Assembly: GCA_036250225.1 (NCBI GenBank)
Contig: JAPZLL010000001.1
Coordinates: 1,798,001 to 1,862,000 of the forward strand
Length of the DNA stretch: 64,000 nt
Direction: 5' to 3'
Source of the DNA: Cercophora sp. LCS_1
Lineage: Eukaryota > Ascomycota > Sordariomycetes > Sordariales > Lasiosphaeriaceae
A model generated the notes under the pieces. It was not told the origin of the DNA. It made no database searches and was given only the letters and a program-made list of their open reading frames with translations. Below, piece after piece: positions 34,936-45,617 of this stretch. Within the stretch, counting starts at the first letter, position 1. Every line of letters starts with the position of its first letter. A program made the translations under genes and the position numbers.

Positions 34936-36336
34936 ACTTGATGTTTTGATACTAGATACCCGGGTTACATGGAGTATTGGGAGGGTACGAAGCCGGGAAG
35001 GCAGTTTTATTGTGACTATGCTTTGTGTAGCACTGGCGGTGTCTGTTAGTCCGGAGGATGCTGGCTCGACCACCTGTAACCGGGTTGTGAGGTACACCCG
35101 ACTGTTGACGGCGATGTTGTCAACTTTAGGGAGTTGGGCTCAAACCCAGGTTAGGCTTTTGATTTGAGCCGTCGCAAACTCAACCACCGGTATCAGAGCA
35201 ATAAAACACCCAGGGAACACATTGTGACCCACCTCCCTCCACCCCCCCCCCCCTCCTCAAGAAAATGCCTGTCATCGCCAGAAAGGGCAGAGCGACTCGG
35301 AATAAGGATGTCGGAAAGAACCCAGACGACGTCCGGATGAGTTGCTCCGATGCTCTGCGTACCCCTACGTCGGCTGTGGACAAGTCCATGCCTCCACGGA
35401 TCAAGATGTCGAGTCAAGCCCTGCCTTGACGGCTTCTCCTTCAGGTTGTTGGGCAGACAGAGTGAGCGAACAAGGCGGAACCCAAAGCATGCAGGTGGAA
35501 CAAGAGATTTAGGGTGAGATGTTGAATCTCGTTTTTTTATTTTATCTATTTTTGACAGTCCATTCCCAAAAAGAAACCGGCACGAAAAAAAAAAAACCAA
35601 CCATTAAACCAAAATCTATCCAACAAAGTCTACCACAAAGCGACTTAAGCCGTCTTGGGGACTGTTGAAGTCCTCAGAGTTGAGAAATCCCCATGAAGTT
35701 CGACCCGACGAGACCAATGCTAACCTGGGTCATCCAGCGAGCTTTCCTCCCCGCGTTATCTGGCTATCGGAAACGGAAGAAGAAAAGAAGAAAAGAAGAA
35801 AAGAAGAAAAGAAGAAAAGAAGAAAAGAAGAAAAGAAGAAAAGAAGAAAAGAAAAAAAGAAAAAAAGAAAAAAAGAAAAAAAGAAAAAAAGAAAAAAAGA
35901 AAAAAAGAAAAAAAGAAAATCAGGTCCTTGGTGGAATCTTTGACCTCCGATCCCGTCTCGATCCAATCCTTCCGGCCTGCTAAAGCCATGCATGCAAACC
36001 ACCAATGGGGACAACAATTGTTGTTACCCCTTTATCTTCTTGGGTAGCTGGTAGTGGGGTATGCGGCTGTCTCATACCGCGGTGTGACATGAACATGGAC
36101 ATGGACGCCGGCGGTATCGAGCCCATCCTGACGAGGTTTCTCCTTGTTGCCGTTGATTGCCGACCTAACGAAGAGTCCCTCCCACTTCAAAATATTCCTG
36201 CTCCCGTTAGCCTTTGGGCATGGGGAGCATATTTAGTAAATAAAATACGAATCAGATTTTTTGCCCTGTGTGTTTGTAAGTTTGACGAGCCAGCTTTATG
36301 TGGGAGATGATGGAATGACGTACTCAAATTGCCATC
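34936..36336. other. Intergenic, convergent 3' flanks with purine repeat
   Basis: No gene is supported. The Lys/Arg-rich open frames at 35665-35983 and the Phe/Leu-rich ones opposite arise solely from the purine repeat at 35779-35914. A C run is at about 35243-35254. Confidence 0.6.
35779..35914. repeat. Two-tier 8-bp tandem repeat, (GAAGAAAA)9 then (GAAAAAAA)8
   Basis: Seventeen uninterrupted 8-base units cover 136 bp. The first nine are GAAGAAAA, the last eight GAAAAAAA; the switch is a single G-to-A change at unit position 4. All purines are on the plus strand. It lies in the 3' flank between two convergent genes. Confidence 0.95.
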
Positions 36337-37323
36337 CTAAATGACGATGTCGCGGATGGGGATTCCCTCAATCAGACGGCCCTCAGGAAACCCCATGTAC
36401 TCTCTGATCTCCTTGATATCCTGCTTGCTAAAAACGAGGTCTCGAGGGCTGCCTTTAGCCGCCATTATCGAGTTCGAGTTCGACGGGCCGAAACCGACAG
36501 ACCTGATTTCGGTGTCATCTTCTCCTTGGTGACAGTTCACGTGTCTACCGCCAATCATGTGAATGATCTCATGCCGGAACGTGTTCCACATGAATGGTTT
36601 GTGAAGAAACACAAACGAGAGCGGATACACCAACAAAGCTAGAGGCGGGCCATTTGTTTTGATGTCTGACGGCAAGAACGCTTGCGCAAGGATATCTGTC
36701 TCAGGAGGGTCGTTGTCGTACCTGAGAACAAAGGTAGGTTTGCCGTGTTGCGTGGTTAGTTCCTCAAATTTAAACCCAAAACCATAGTCGTTAATTTCTT
36801 TGGATGCCTTTTTGAGAGCCGCGCGGGCGGCTTTGGCCTTTCTCTTGGACGGAAAACTGGCGACATCGACTATCCACGTGAAAACACTGCCACATTTGAG
36901 GCGGAGAATTTGTTCCTTTCCTTCCTCGACTGTAACATCAAGTCGAAGGCAGCAGCTGCCATCACGGCGCTTTTTCGCCTTCGACTCGCAAATACTCGAC
37001 GATTTGGACGTGTCGACTACCATGATCCCGCCGCTGTTATCCAAGAAATTGACCTCGGACAGCGTCGGGGGCGTGTCGTTGGTCTCCGAGTCGCTGGAAG
37101 AACTATCGCACTCAGAGGGGGATGAGCTGCGGTCGACGGACTGCGCCGCGATGGCGTCGATACTGTGACTGTGCAGTCGGTGAATGTCGGGTTGGGCGGT
37201 CGTGTCGACCTCCGTTGTGTGACCCGTCGTCGTGGGCATAGAAAGATTGGAGTGGGTGCTTGTGTTGAGCTTGTTGGCTTCGTGGGCGAGACTTGGTAGC
37301 TGGGTCTGGCAGGCGGCTCTCAC
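36337..37323 (-). CDS. Metzincin-like putative zinc metalloprotease
   Basis: I cannot name a characterised homologue. A single 328-aa exon. The C-terminal half carries the exact metzincin zinc signature HExxHxxGxxH as HEIIHMIGGRH (about 251-261). A methionine in SNSIMAA about 26 residues after the last His could be the Met-turn. The hydrophobic strand LALLVYPLSFVF precedes it and a helix (KQDIKEIREYM) follows, as in small fungal metzincin-type proteins that I recall with a 'VYPLSF ... HELGHILGLRH' pattern. The N-terminal 110 residues are Ser/Thr/Asp-rich and disordered. There is no signal peptide and no prodomain cysteine switch, so if active it would act inside the cell or be exported unconventionally. 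The start could instead be the Met about 29 codons further in. It faces a repeat-bearing intergenic region and has a 2-kb gene-free upstream region. Confidence 0.7.
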   Translation of the reverse strand: MRAACQTQLPSLAHEANKLNTSTHSNLSMPTTTGHTTEVDTTAQPDIHRLHSHSIDAIAAQSVDRSSSPSECDSSSSDSETNDTPPTLSEVNFLDNSGGIMVVDTSKSSSICESKAKKRRDGSCCLRLDVTVEEGKEQILRLKCGSVFTWIVDVASFPSKRKAKAARAALKKASKEINDYGFGFKFEELTTQHGKPTFVLRYDNDPPETDILAQAFLPSDIKTNGPPLALLVYPLSFVFLHKPFMWNTFRHEIIHMIGGRHVNCHQGEDDTEIRSVGFGPSNSNSIMAAKGSPRDLVFSKQDIKEIREYMGFPEGRLIEGIPIRDIVI

Positions 37324-39302
37324 AAGGCTGAGATTGAGGAGAGGGAGAGGGAGCTGGCGAGCTTGCTCAGTTTGGTTCTAGGCGTGACGAGCAAGTTTCA
37401 AGTCTCAATTCAGATCAAGTGATTCTGTCAGGCAGGGAGGAAGAAGGACAAAAGAGCGAGCGCAAGGAAAATGGGTATGTGGGTATATATGCGACGTGTC
37501 GTCGGCCAGCCCGCTGGAAATCAAGGGGGTAAGGTAGGCCGAGCTTTTGGGCCGGCAGGAGGCTTCCTTGTCCAACCTCAGTTTCGGTGTCATTTTCCTG
37601 CCCGAGATTGAGAACGAGCCACCGACTCCCTCCCCAAATTCATGTGTGGAGGGGACTATCAGGTCGCCAGCTCAGTGAGTGGTCACTTGGTGAGAGGATA
37701 TCATGCCAAGAGATTGAAGGGCGAGTCTCTTGCGGAAGTCTGGGATAATGTAAGAACACTTCCTGAGCTCGCATGACACTTCTCAGAGACGCATGCCCAG
37801 TGCAAGCCATCTACAATTCCGACAGTCCGGCAGCTGCACAGCCCCTCCAACCGAGAGGGTGCTCTCTCCCCGCGTCAGATGGCACAGTGAAGGGAGCGAA
37901 GTCCACGCGAGCCAAAGTTATTCAACTTTGCTCGTTGTGAGATCAACTGTACATGCAGCATGGAACAGCTTGGTTGGTTCTAGTTAGTGAGGAATCTAGC
38001 AAGTGTATACGGTACTAGCCTCGTGAGAACGGAGATCCCAACAGTTGCCCCAGAGCCTGTTAGGTATTGTAGAGTGCTTTACAATGCCGATTAAATGCCT
38101 CGACTGGGAAGGGAACTGCAAGCGGCAGGGACGCATTCGTCAGAGCTGGATAAACATCCTCGACAAGGATAGTTCCGGTCGATCATTGTGGCTCACGGAC
38201 CTGTCGATTCGTCGAGCCGGAAGCTGACCCCTAGGTCGCTAGAGTTCAAGCCTCGCAGGAGGGGCACACCCGCACCTTGTTTCTGCCCACCTAGTTTGGT
38301 TGTTGAGCGGTAATTATTTTTTCAATGCGCGACGCACGCGGTGTCGAGAGCAATACACGTCTAATGCAACCCATGCTGGTTCCCATCAATGCGACTCCCC
38401 AAATATTTTGAGAAAGGTAGGGCATCCGGGTCGTGCTCTGTCGGGGTGCGGAGACGATTTCTGCTGGCGGTCAGTCTTTTGGTCGTCCTGCCATCCGCGG
38501 AACGCCTGCTGGTACCTGGCTGGCACCAGAGAACCGCGGCAGTGTACCAGGTCCGCGAGAAAGACCGTCACTGAAGCGCTCATCTTAAACCCAGCCAGCA
38601 GGCCTGAATCCAGACCTAGCTCCCTGGCCCCATCTCCAGCCGACGACTCCGGCAGGGCCCCTGCCGCCTCCTACAAAGGGGACCTCCCTTGCCTCGCTCG
38701 ACCGACCGCACGTATAAAGTCGTGATGCTTTGCTCGTGGATTGTGCCCGGATTGCTCGCTGAAACCGACACAGGCTTTGCTTCAATGCTCACTCATACTA
38801 ACACCGAGTCCTAACCGAGCTAGGTGTGCACAGCCCCTTGTCGCCGAGAAGACTTCGTGCGAAGTTCACCATCTCAAAGGGGCCGACGGCCGCTTTTCCT
38901 CGAGAATGTGATTGTCCAACCTACCACTTGTGTCAGCAGCGTTGCCGGTTTGCTGAAGTCAAAACGTCAATGTGTTCCGGTACAAGGCTAAAGTAGTATA
39001 TGTAGCGGTTCGGGCCGCTGAGGCAAGGATCGGCTTCGACATAGCTTCAACGGAACCTACCGGCTTTCGGTTTTGTCACCCCATGCGAAATGTGATCCGA
39101 ACCTTATTAGAGCATATATACAGACAACCCAAAATTTTCAAACTCTCTCACAAACACAGCGTTCTAGGTAGCTTCCATGAGTTCAACACCAGTCAATTGC
39201 CATCAACCTAACAAACTCCACTCATGCTGGTATCCAGTCCCCAAACACCATCCCGTATCTACAATTAAACAATCCCTCATACGCATTAGAATACCCAACC
39301 CA
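37324..39302. other. Gene-free region (2.0 kb)
   Basis: Upstream of the metzincin-like gene and downstream of separase. No ORF with recognisable content. Weak TATA-like elements occur at about 38713 (TATAAA) and 39114 (ATATATA), the latter pointing into the 3' end of separase on the opposite strand. Neither has a convincing product. Confidence 0.5.
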
Positions 39303-42300
39303 TCACTTGTCCACATAAACCGGAATACCATAAACCGCTACAGCCGCCGCCGTGGCATATCTGAACCGACAGGCGTCCCTCGCCCTCCGGGCCGCCTCAA
39401 CCAGCGATACCTTGCCGGCATTATCGCGTCCCAACTCCCTCTTCACCCCCTTCCTCCTCCCGTCCACGCCCCAGTCTCGCTGTCCCTTGGCTAGCTTCTT
39501 CTCTTCAAATGTCCCCGTCTTCATCAGACCCCACTCCTCAAATAACCGGCCCGCAAACCGGTCAATATCCCGGTCGGTAACATCCCACAACGTGCCGACG
39601 ACCGCGGGGCACCCAGCCATCATGTAGTTCCACGCCGGTCCGTAAACCTCAAATTCGCCCGCATCGGTGAGATGCGCCGAGCTACAACCCATGAGCAAGA
39701 CCGTGGCCCGACAGCGGTCGAGACGGCGGATTGTACGGCCACGGATGTACTGCGCTCCGCTGCCGTGGCCAAAGTAGAGAAGGATGTCGTTGTCCGTGAG
39801 GACGGTCTCAAACTCGGTCTCGGTGGGAGGGCGGCCGACCACCTGCCTCCATGTGCTGGAGGGAAGATTCTTCGCCAGAGGACCAGCAAAGGTGGCCTCT
39901 GTGTTTTTGAGATCCGCCGAGGGGTTGAGGATGTACGTGCCCGAGTTGAAGGAGACGTGGTGGCCCTCTGGGGTCGAGCGAGTTGGCTCGGCGGGCTGAT
40001 CATTGACTGGCGTTACGGCCAATTCCCGGCCTGTTCGCTGTTCTTGGAGGAGACGACGGAGACAGGCGAGTGACGGCATGCGCGAGACAGCGCAGTCCCG
40101 TAGACAGGGGAGAGATTCCCAAGGGAACACGTGGAGAGACTTGTCCAGCATGAGAATCGTGTGGACGCCGGAATTGCCCTCGTTGCTCTTGACGGCCGCA
40201 TGGTACGAGTGAAGCGCATCGAAGGTTTCGACCACCATGGAGTCAAAGTCGATTTCGTCGTATGCATTCGTCTCGCCGTGGAACTGGAGGATGTCGACAA
40301 CAAAGTAGAGGAGATCTGTCAACTCCTCGTCAAAGTCGCAGTCAGGCTCACTCGCGTCTCCTAGCCCAATAAACAATTCCAAAACACGAGTATCGAGCGT
40401 GACCTTGGTAGCCTGGGCAGCTTTGGTCTTCTTACCCCGGACTTGTTGCCGAGAGGGGAGGTGCTTGTCCAAGATTGTCAAGAACCTCTTCTGGAACCTC
40501 GCCAAGAGATCTGGGCGTCGCATATGCTGAGAGAAAATTCCCCTGAATCCGCCAAGCCAGATCTGTTCAATATTTTCGAGGAGCTCCTTGAGTCGACTAT
40601 CAAGAACCTCACGCTCCTCCCACCATGCCGTCTTTTCGCCCTTAGCGCCGACGAGCTCCTTTGCATTGTGGCATGTGTCGTTGGTTTGCTTGATAATGTC
40701 GAGAAGCTCGGCTCGGCCTTGGTGGAAATTAAACACCTCGTTGTCCATATCGCGAGAGCTGGCTCGTTCAAGCGGAAGGCGAATAACAAAGGGGCTGTGA
40801 CCGGCCTGGAGCTTGGTGATGCAGAGATCATGGCTGTTCTCGCTAAGCGAGAGCGAGATCACGCTCCAAGGCTTGGGGATGATATCGATGTAGTCCCTCT
40901 GGAAGCGGAAGAGATCCAGGGTGAAGCCCAGACTCGATCGTCGCGGCCCAACCGAGCTGAGAACGGGAGGCCAGTTAAGCCCCTCGAACGCTGGCTTGTT
41001 CTTTTCCAACGTGATTACCTTTCGCTCACGTCGCCAGGTAACATTTCGTGCCAATTCGACCGAATACGAAGTATGAGCGGAGCTGGTGGCCGCTTTGGCC
41101 TTGAAAGATGTCGCGGTGAGAAGAAGACCAATATTCTGCAGCATGCCTGAGATCTTGTGGACCAAGCTGGCATCACCGCTGAGGGCGGCCACTGAGTGGG
41201 CTTGAAGGAGATAATCCTGCGCCTGCTTCAGATTCTCCACGTACACGCGGGACTCGTCCTTCGCTGCTGCCCGCTGAGCCGCTGCGCCGCGTCCCTTCTT
41301 GGGAGGCGTAGCTTTCAACGGGGACTGCCTGTCTGCGCCGTTCTTTTCGTTCGAAGAGATAGCAGGGAAAGAGATGGTCGAGTCTTGGATGACAGAGAAA
41401 ACAGGATCTTGTGCCATTTGGTCCATGCTCATGCCCATAAGACAAGCTGCCATGGCAACCTGTCCCGCCGGAAGAAGGCCTTGGGTCTTGGACACCTCCG
41501 TGGCCTCCCCGAGAGCAGTGAGAGCTGCCGACCATTCTTTTCGTCCTAGCATAGTCACTGCTTTTTGGACCAAGACCGAGGCCCGAAGCTTGGAGAGTTG
41601 GACATCCTCAACAGCTACGGGAGGCTTTGGCTGTGCGACTGCCTTTGCCTTGGTAGACGCTGTTGCCTTCACCGGCTTCTTCGCTGCGGGCTGCCTTGCT
41701 ACTCGTCGAGTGGTTCGTGCTGCCGGCTTGTCGTCGATCTTGAGCTTGGCGACTTTGTTCTCCAAGGCTACCATATCAACAGCTTCGCCGACTGCCGCTT
41801 TGGGTACAAGACTCTCGATGAAAGCCTCGGCCTTGGCAAGCATGGTGTCAGCACCTTCAGTGTTTTTGAGTGTGAGATACAGCGAGCTGATCTGCCGGGC
41901 CAGGTCTGCCGAGAAATACGACCCTTCTTCGTCTGGGAGCAACGAGCTGGCTTCTTCTAGCATCTCGAGCGATTTTGCTGGATTCGACGCTTTGGCATAC
42001 ATGGAACCCATCCAAGTGGCAATATGCGCATTGTACAGCTCCGAGTTTGCGCACTTGGCGAGCTTTTGTGCTTGCTCTGCGTAGTATAGTGTCTCTTGGA
42101 ACATGCCCAAGTGAGCGTGGAGCGCCGAAAGACGGACGAGATTCCGGTACAGAACGCTAAAAAGTTTCCAGAACCCTGGCCCGGGATTTTGAGCCAACTC
42201 TTCATCCTTGATCACGGTGCTAGACAAGCTCAGCGCGCTCGCGTCCGCCGAGCTGGATGGGGCAGAAGACGAGCGGCTCAAACTACTCTCAAGATCAACC

Positions 42301-45300
42301 CAGTCTTGATAGAGGCTGCGGACGCTTTCTCGGGCGTAAATGAGCGCGTGGTGAGAGTCGCCGCGTTCCTGAGCGAGGAACGAATGGAGATACGCGGCAT
42401 ATGTGACAAGGTGTTTCCTTTGACCGGGCTGGGCCTTCCGGTTAGGCAAGTCGGAGAGGAACGCCCCCTGGGCCTGCGCTAGGTGATCCTCGGCTTTTTT
42501 GAAGTTGCCAATTGCAACAAAATGCTCCGCAAAGTTTAGGTGGAAGTTTGCAACGGCATCGCCTAGGACCTCGTGTGATCCAGCATACTCCAACGCCTTA
42601 GAAAATATCTGTTCGGCCTTGGCAGACTGTCCGAGGTTGCTATATTGCAGAGCTAATGAAGCATCATAATGGATGAGATCCTCTGCCGCAGGCCCCTCCG
42701 CCATGTGTGAGATCTGCGCCGACAGCTCCAGGACGCTTGCACGCAGGCTGTCGCGACCTTTCATTCGGAGGAAGTCGGCGACAGATTGCAGGTGGTCGAG
42801 CAAACCAGCAATATCGTCGATGGCGGCCTCAAGGTCCATCTTGGACTTGCATGCGTTGACGATTGATTGCCATGCAGATACAGATTGTTGTAGCACGCCA
42901 ATATCTTGACATGAGTCGACCAGAGCGGTTAGAGAGTCGAAAAAGGCCTTGAAGTGAGGGATGTAGCTCGCGAGGCCGCTATCGTCACCCAGCTGCTCAT
43001 GCTCATCCAGTTGCGAGGCATCTCTGATGACCGACAGAAGTTCAGCTTGATCCCCCCTGCCAACACTAGCGCAGAGCAAGTCTAGAAGAACCCTGAACCG
43101 TCGGATAGGAAATCGGGTTGGAATATAGATACGGAGGAGCGAATCGACAATTGGGTGTTCGAGTGGCACGTTCTCATTTTGCCCGCCCCGGAGCAGGATG
43201 AAGTGCAGTCGATGTTCCAGTGCGGCAGCCTGCTCGGCCTCGGACAAGCTTGCCACCCAGTCGACAGACCCTTGCTCAGCTTTCGAAATAGAGACCAGTG
43301 TTCGAGATAGGGCCTGAGCTTTGTTGCTATGACCCCATGCTGCCGCTATCGAGAGGCTACCGAGCGTTTGGGCTACAGTGGTAAGGACGCCGTCCTCGAT
43401 GAGACTCGATCGGACCGTTTCCAGAGCTGAGAGAGATTCGCTTTTCCGGCCGAGCAATCTGCACACATCCGCGAGTTTTTCCAACTTGAGAAGGAACTGC
43501 GACTTCTCCTTCTCTTCGCTGGGCCGATCTCGCATGCAATCGACCGATTTCCGCAAGGCCCTCATGGGTGCTGGGTCTTTGGGGTCCTTGGACTGCTGTC
43601 GTAGCGAGTAAAACTGCATGTAGTAAAAGTTGGACATTTTCACGTAGTAAGAGCTTGCTGTATCGGTGGAGGCCGCAGCCCCCATGTAATCCAGGAGCGT
43701 TGTGCAGTCGCTGAGGATCGAGTCCATCTGATCCCATGCTAGCCGTTTCCGGTCGAGACACGTCTTGATGGTCATGAGGGCCGAATCGAGGGTGTGGTGA
43801 ATGGTTTCTCGCAGATATTGCCGCCGTTGCTCGTAACGGACATAATCCTTGGTGCTACTTGTTGGCCCAGGAGGCTTCCCGAGCCACCGGAGACAGAAGC
43901 GAGGGCATTGAAGGACCAGGGTTTCCAGATTGCCTCGTGTCGCATCAGACGGAGCGTAGTCTAGAGTTTTGTTTCCGGCATTCAAGGCGATGAGCAGGTT
44001 GACTGCTGCCCTGCGCGCGGCGCAAATGTTGTTCAGGAGCTCGTCTAGCTCAGCTGAGTCCCCACGCAAGGGCGCTTGTATCCCCGAAACAACTTCGTGG
44101 AGAAGATCATCAAACACTGCGCGCGTTGGGTGCTTTAGCTGGATGGAGAGAAGTTGTGCTGCGACCGAGCATGTCTTCGCCGCTGATTCTTTGCCGTCTC
44201 GGATCCAGTCCCTGAGCTTCATGACCCACCCCTCTGCTGATATGAGCTGGTTGCTTTCCCGCGCCAGTGCTGCAAGAGTCTGATATATGCTGGCCAGTGG
44301 TGATCTTGAGCCTCTAGAAGGGACAAAGCGCTGAGAGTCGAGCTGCGACCAAAGACGGTGAAACACCTCGTTGCACCTGGCATAGACAGGGTGGCCTTTT
44401 GCAGGGGTGCGTCGCACATACGCGGCGAGGTAGAGAGATAGGGGCGTTGTAAAGTCCTTGTCAAAATCCCCTTTGTGTTTGGCTAGCTTCCACCAATGCT
44501 GTCGTGCTTCCAACGCAAGAGCCTGTAGCTCAAGGGCTGACTCTGGGGAGATATTCAGCCTAGAATCCTGGGCTACAGCATCTTCTTTGCTGGACAGCTT
44601 AGGCGTCATTGCGAGGAGATAGTAAGCTACACGTTCCATCAGCCGAATCGACTTCTCGGCATCGGCGCCCTTTGTTTCCGCTAGTGCGCGAATGGTATTG
44701 GTGGGCGAGAATTTCCGATCTGGGCGGAGATAGGTGAGTGCGGCCTCGACCGAAGAAGGCTTGTTTGTTGCAGCTAGGATTTGTAGCACCTGAACTTGAG
44801 TAGTGGCAACGAGGTGCAGTGCCTGCCCCGAGACGTCTGCCGCATGGAAATCCAGCAACTCGGCTACTGATTGTGCTGCTGCCTTGGCCTCCATGGTGGA
44901 TGCCTTCCCTCCTTTCACGGGTTCTACTCTTTCTGTTGCGCCCTCTAACTTCTTTTTCAAGATCCTTATTTCTCGCACAGCATGGTCATAAAGACCCAGA
45001 GCGACGAGCTTTGCCACTACTGTTGACATGGCGACCTCAAGTTGCAAGGGAGGGAACGAGAGCTTGCCCATATCTCTTATTTGGCGCAAAGCAGCCAGTG
45101 CGACCCGGGCACACTCGGCAGCCGAGAGAATGCCTGTTGTATTTGTTGATTGCGCCCGGCCATTCTTGGTGGCAACTGGTGATAGAGGTTGACCGTTTGT
45201 CGTTCGTGGCTGAAGAGGCGTTACCGGTGCGGAACTCGATCGTCGGAGGGTACGAGGGTTTCCAGCTTTTGGAACATCAGCATCCTGAGTCGGTCGAAGC

Positions 45301-45617
45301 GTCGGCGATGATGGTGTGGGTGGTGTCGGTTTTGCGGCCTCGCCAAGAGTCTTAATGAGGGTATTCACGACCTTTGTTGCAAGCGCAGCGCGATCTCGAA
45401 CCGACAAGTCCTTCTTCTCGCCTCCTGCGCTGGCATTGCCTTTCTTTGCGCCGGCGGGCGCAGCGGTGTTTGTTCGTGCCCGGGGGCCTTTCGCGACGGA
45501 TGCGTCATCGTTGGGGAGAAGCAAGCTCTTTAGGAGGGCTGATGTCGCGGGTGAACATGTCGAGATGGACGAGACCGCACTGCGGACAGCGTCGGCCTGG
45601 GCGGTGGGTGTATCCAT
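39303..45617 (-). CDS. esp1: Separase (cohesin-cleaving cysteine protease)
   Basis: Clan CD protease that cleaves the Scc1/Rad21 cohesin subunit at anaphase and is held inactive by securin. A single uninterrupted exon of 2104 aa, within the usual size for fungal separases (Esp1, Cut1, BimB). The long N-terminal part (to about 1500) is helical and TPR-like, with a Ser/Pro/Lys-rich linker at about 60-160 and an Ala/Lys-rich low-complexity stretch at about 1290-1330. The C-terminal catalytic domain shows ILLYFGHGSGAQYI with the catalytic His near 1951 and VLLMGCSSAHL with the catalytic Cys near 1978. GPAWNYMMAGCPAVVGTLWD follows. Both catalytic residues are intact. Large antisense frames over this gene are shadows. 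It is divergent from the small mitochondrial membrane gene across 448 bp. Confidence 0.96.
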   Translation of the reverse strand: MDTPTAQADAVRSAVSSISTCSPATSALLKSLLLPNDDASVAKGPRARTNTAAPAGAKKGNASAGGEKKDLSVRDRAALATKVVNTLIKTLGEAAKPTPPTPSSPTLRPTQDADVPKAGNPRTLRRSSSAPVTPLQPRTTNGQPLSPVATKNGRAQSTNTTGILSAAECARVALAALRQIRDMGKLSFPPLQLEVAMSTVVAKLVALGLYDHAVREIRILKKKLEGATERVEPVKGGKASTMEAKAAAQSVAELLDFHAADVSGQALHLVATTQVQVLQILAATNKPSSVEAALTYLRPDRKFSPTNTIRALAETKGADAEKSIRLMERVAYYLLAMTPKLSSKEDAVAQDSRLNISPESALELQALALEARQHWWKLAKHKGDFDKDFTTPLSLYLAAYVRRTPAKGHPVYARCNEVFHRLWSQLDSQRFVPSRGSRSPLASIYQTLAALARESNQLISAEGWVMKLRDWIRDGKESAAKTCSVAAQLLSIQLKHPTRAVFDDLLHEVVSGIQAPLRGDSAELDELLNNICAARRAAVNLLIALNAGNKTLDYAPSDATRGNLETLVLQCPRFCLRWLGKPPGPTSSTKDYVRYEQRRQYLRETIHHTLDSALMTIKTCLDRKRLAWDQMDSILSDCTTLLDYMGAAASTDTASSYYVKMSNFYYMQFYSLRQQSKDPKDPAPMRALRKSVDCMRDRPSEEKEKSQFLLKLEKLADVCRLLGRKSESLSALETVRSSLIEDGVLTTVAQTLGSLSIAAAWGHSNKAQALSRTLVSISKAEQGSVDWVASLSEAEQAAALEHRLHFILLRGGQNENVPLEHPIVDSLLRIYIPTRFPIRRFRVLLDLLCASVGRGDQAELLSVIRDASQLDEHEQLGDDSGLASYIPHFKAFFDSLTALVDSCQDIGVLQQSVSAWQSIVNACKSKMDLEAAIDDIAGLLDHLQSVADFLRMKGRDSLRASVLELSAQISHMAEGPAAEDLIHYDASLALQYSNLGQSAKAEQIFSKALEYAGSHEVLGDAVANFHLNFAEHFVAIGNFKKAEDHLAQAQGAFLSDLPNRKAQPGQRKHLVTYAAYLHSFLAQERGDSHHALIYARESVRSLYQDWVDLESSLSRSSSAPSSSADASALSLSSTVIKDEELAQNPGPGFWKLFSVLYRNLVRLSALHAHLGMFQETLYYAEQAQKLAKCANSELYNAHIATWMGSMYAKASNPAKSLEMLEEASSLLPDEEGSYFSADLARQISSLYLTLKNTEGADTMLAKAEAFIESLVPKAAVGEAVDMVALENKVAKLKIDDKPAARTTRRVARQPAAKKPVKATASTKAKAVAQPKPPVAVEDVQLSKLRASVLVQKAVTMLGRKEWSAALTALGEATEVSKTQGLLPAGQVAMAACLMGMSMDQMAQDPVFSVIQDSTISFPAISSNEKNGADRQSPLKATPPKKGRGAAAQRAAAKDESRVYVENLKQAQDYLLQAHSVAALSGDASLVHKISGMLQNIGLLLTATSFKAKAATSSAHTSYSVELARNVTWRRERKVITLEKNKPAFEGLNWPPVLSSVGPRRSSLGFTLDLFRFQRDYIDIIPKPWSVISLSLSENSHDLCITKLQAGHSPFVIRLPLERASSRDMDNEVFNFHQGRAELLDIIKQTNDTCHNAKELVGAKGEKTAWWEEREVLDSRLKELLENIEQIWLGGFRGIFSQHMRRPDLLARFQKRFLTILDKHLPSRQQVRGKKTKAAQATKVTLDTRVLELFIGLGDASEPDCDFDEELTDLLYFVVDILQFHGETNAYDEIDFDSMVVETFDALHSYHAAVKSNEGNSGVHTILMLDKSLHVFPWESLPCLRDCAVSRMPSLACLRRLLQEQRTGRELAVTPVNDQPAEPTRSTPEGHHVSFNSGTYILNPSADLKNTEATFAGPLAKNLPSSTWRQVVGRPPTETEFETVLTDNDILLYFGHGSGAQYIRGRTIRRLDRCRATVLLMGCSSAHLTDAGEFEVYGPAWNYMMAGCPAVVGTLWDVTDRDIDRFAGRLFEEWGLMKTGTFEEKKLAKGQRDWGVDGRRKGVKRELGRDNAGKVSLVEAARRARDACRFRYATAAAVAVYGIPVYVDK

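Noticed and set aside
35665..35983. Lys/Arg-rich and Phe/Leu-rich open frames over the purine repeat
   Set aside because: Generated entirely by the 8-bp tandem repeat; no conserved flanks.
38235..38260. tRNA B-box-like GAGTTCAAGCCTC
   Set aside because: The T-stem does not pair and no A box or acceptor stem was found at proper spacing.
39177..39494. Small plus-strand frame with upstream ATATATA, overlapping the separase 3' end
   Set aside because: Composition is unremarkable, no domain, and two thirds of it overlaps separase codons; a transcript is possible but unsupported.
41299..42084. 261-codon open frame antisense to separase
   Set aside because: Lies wholly inside the separase coding exon on the other strand; composition mirrors the separase codons and no domain is recognisable.
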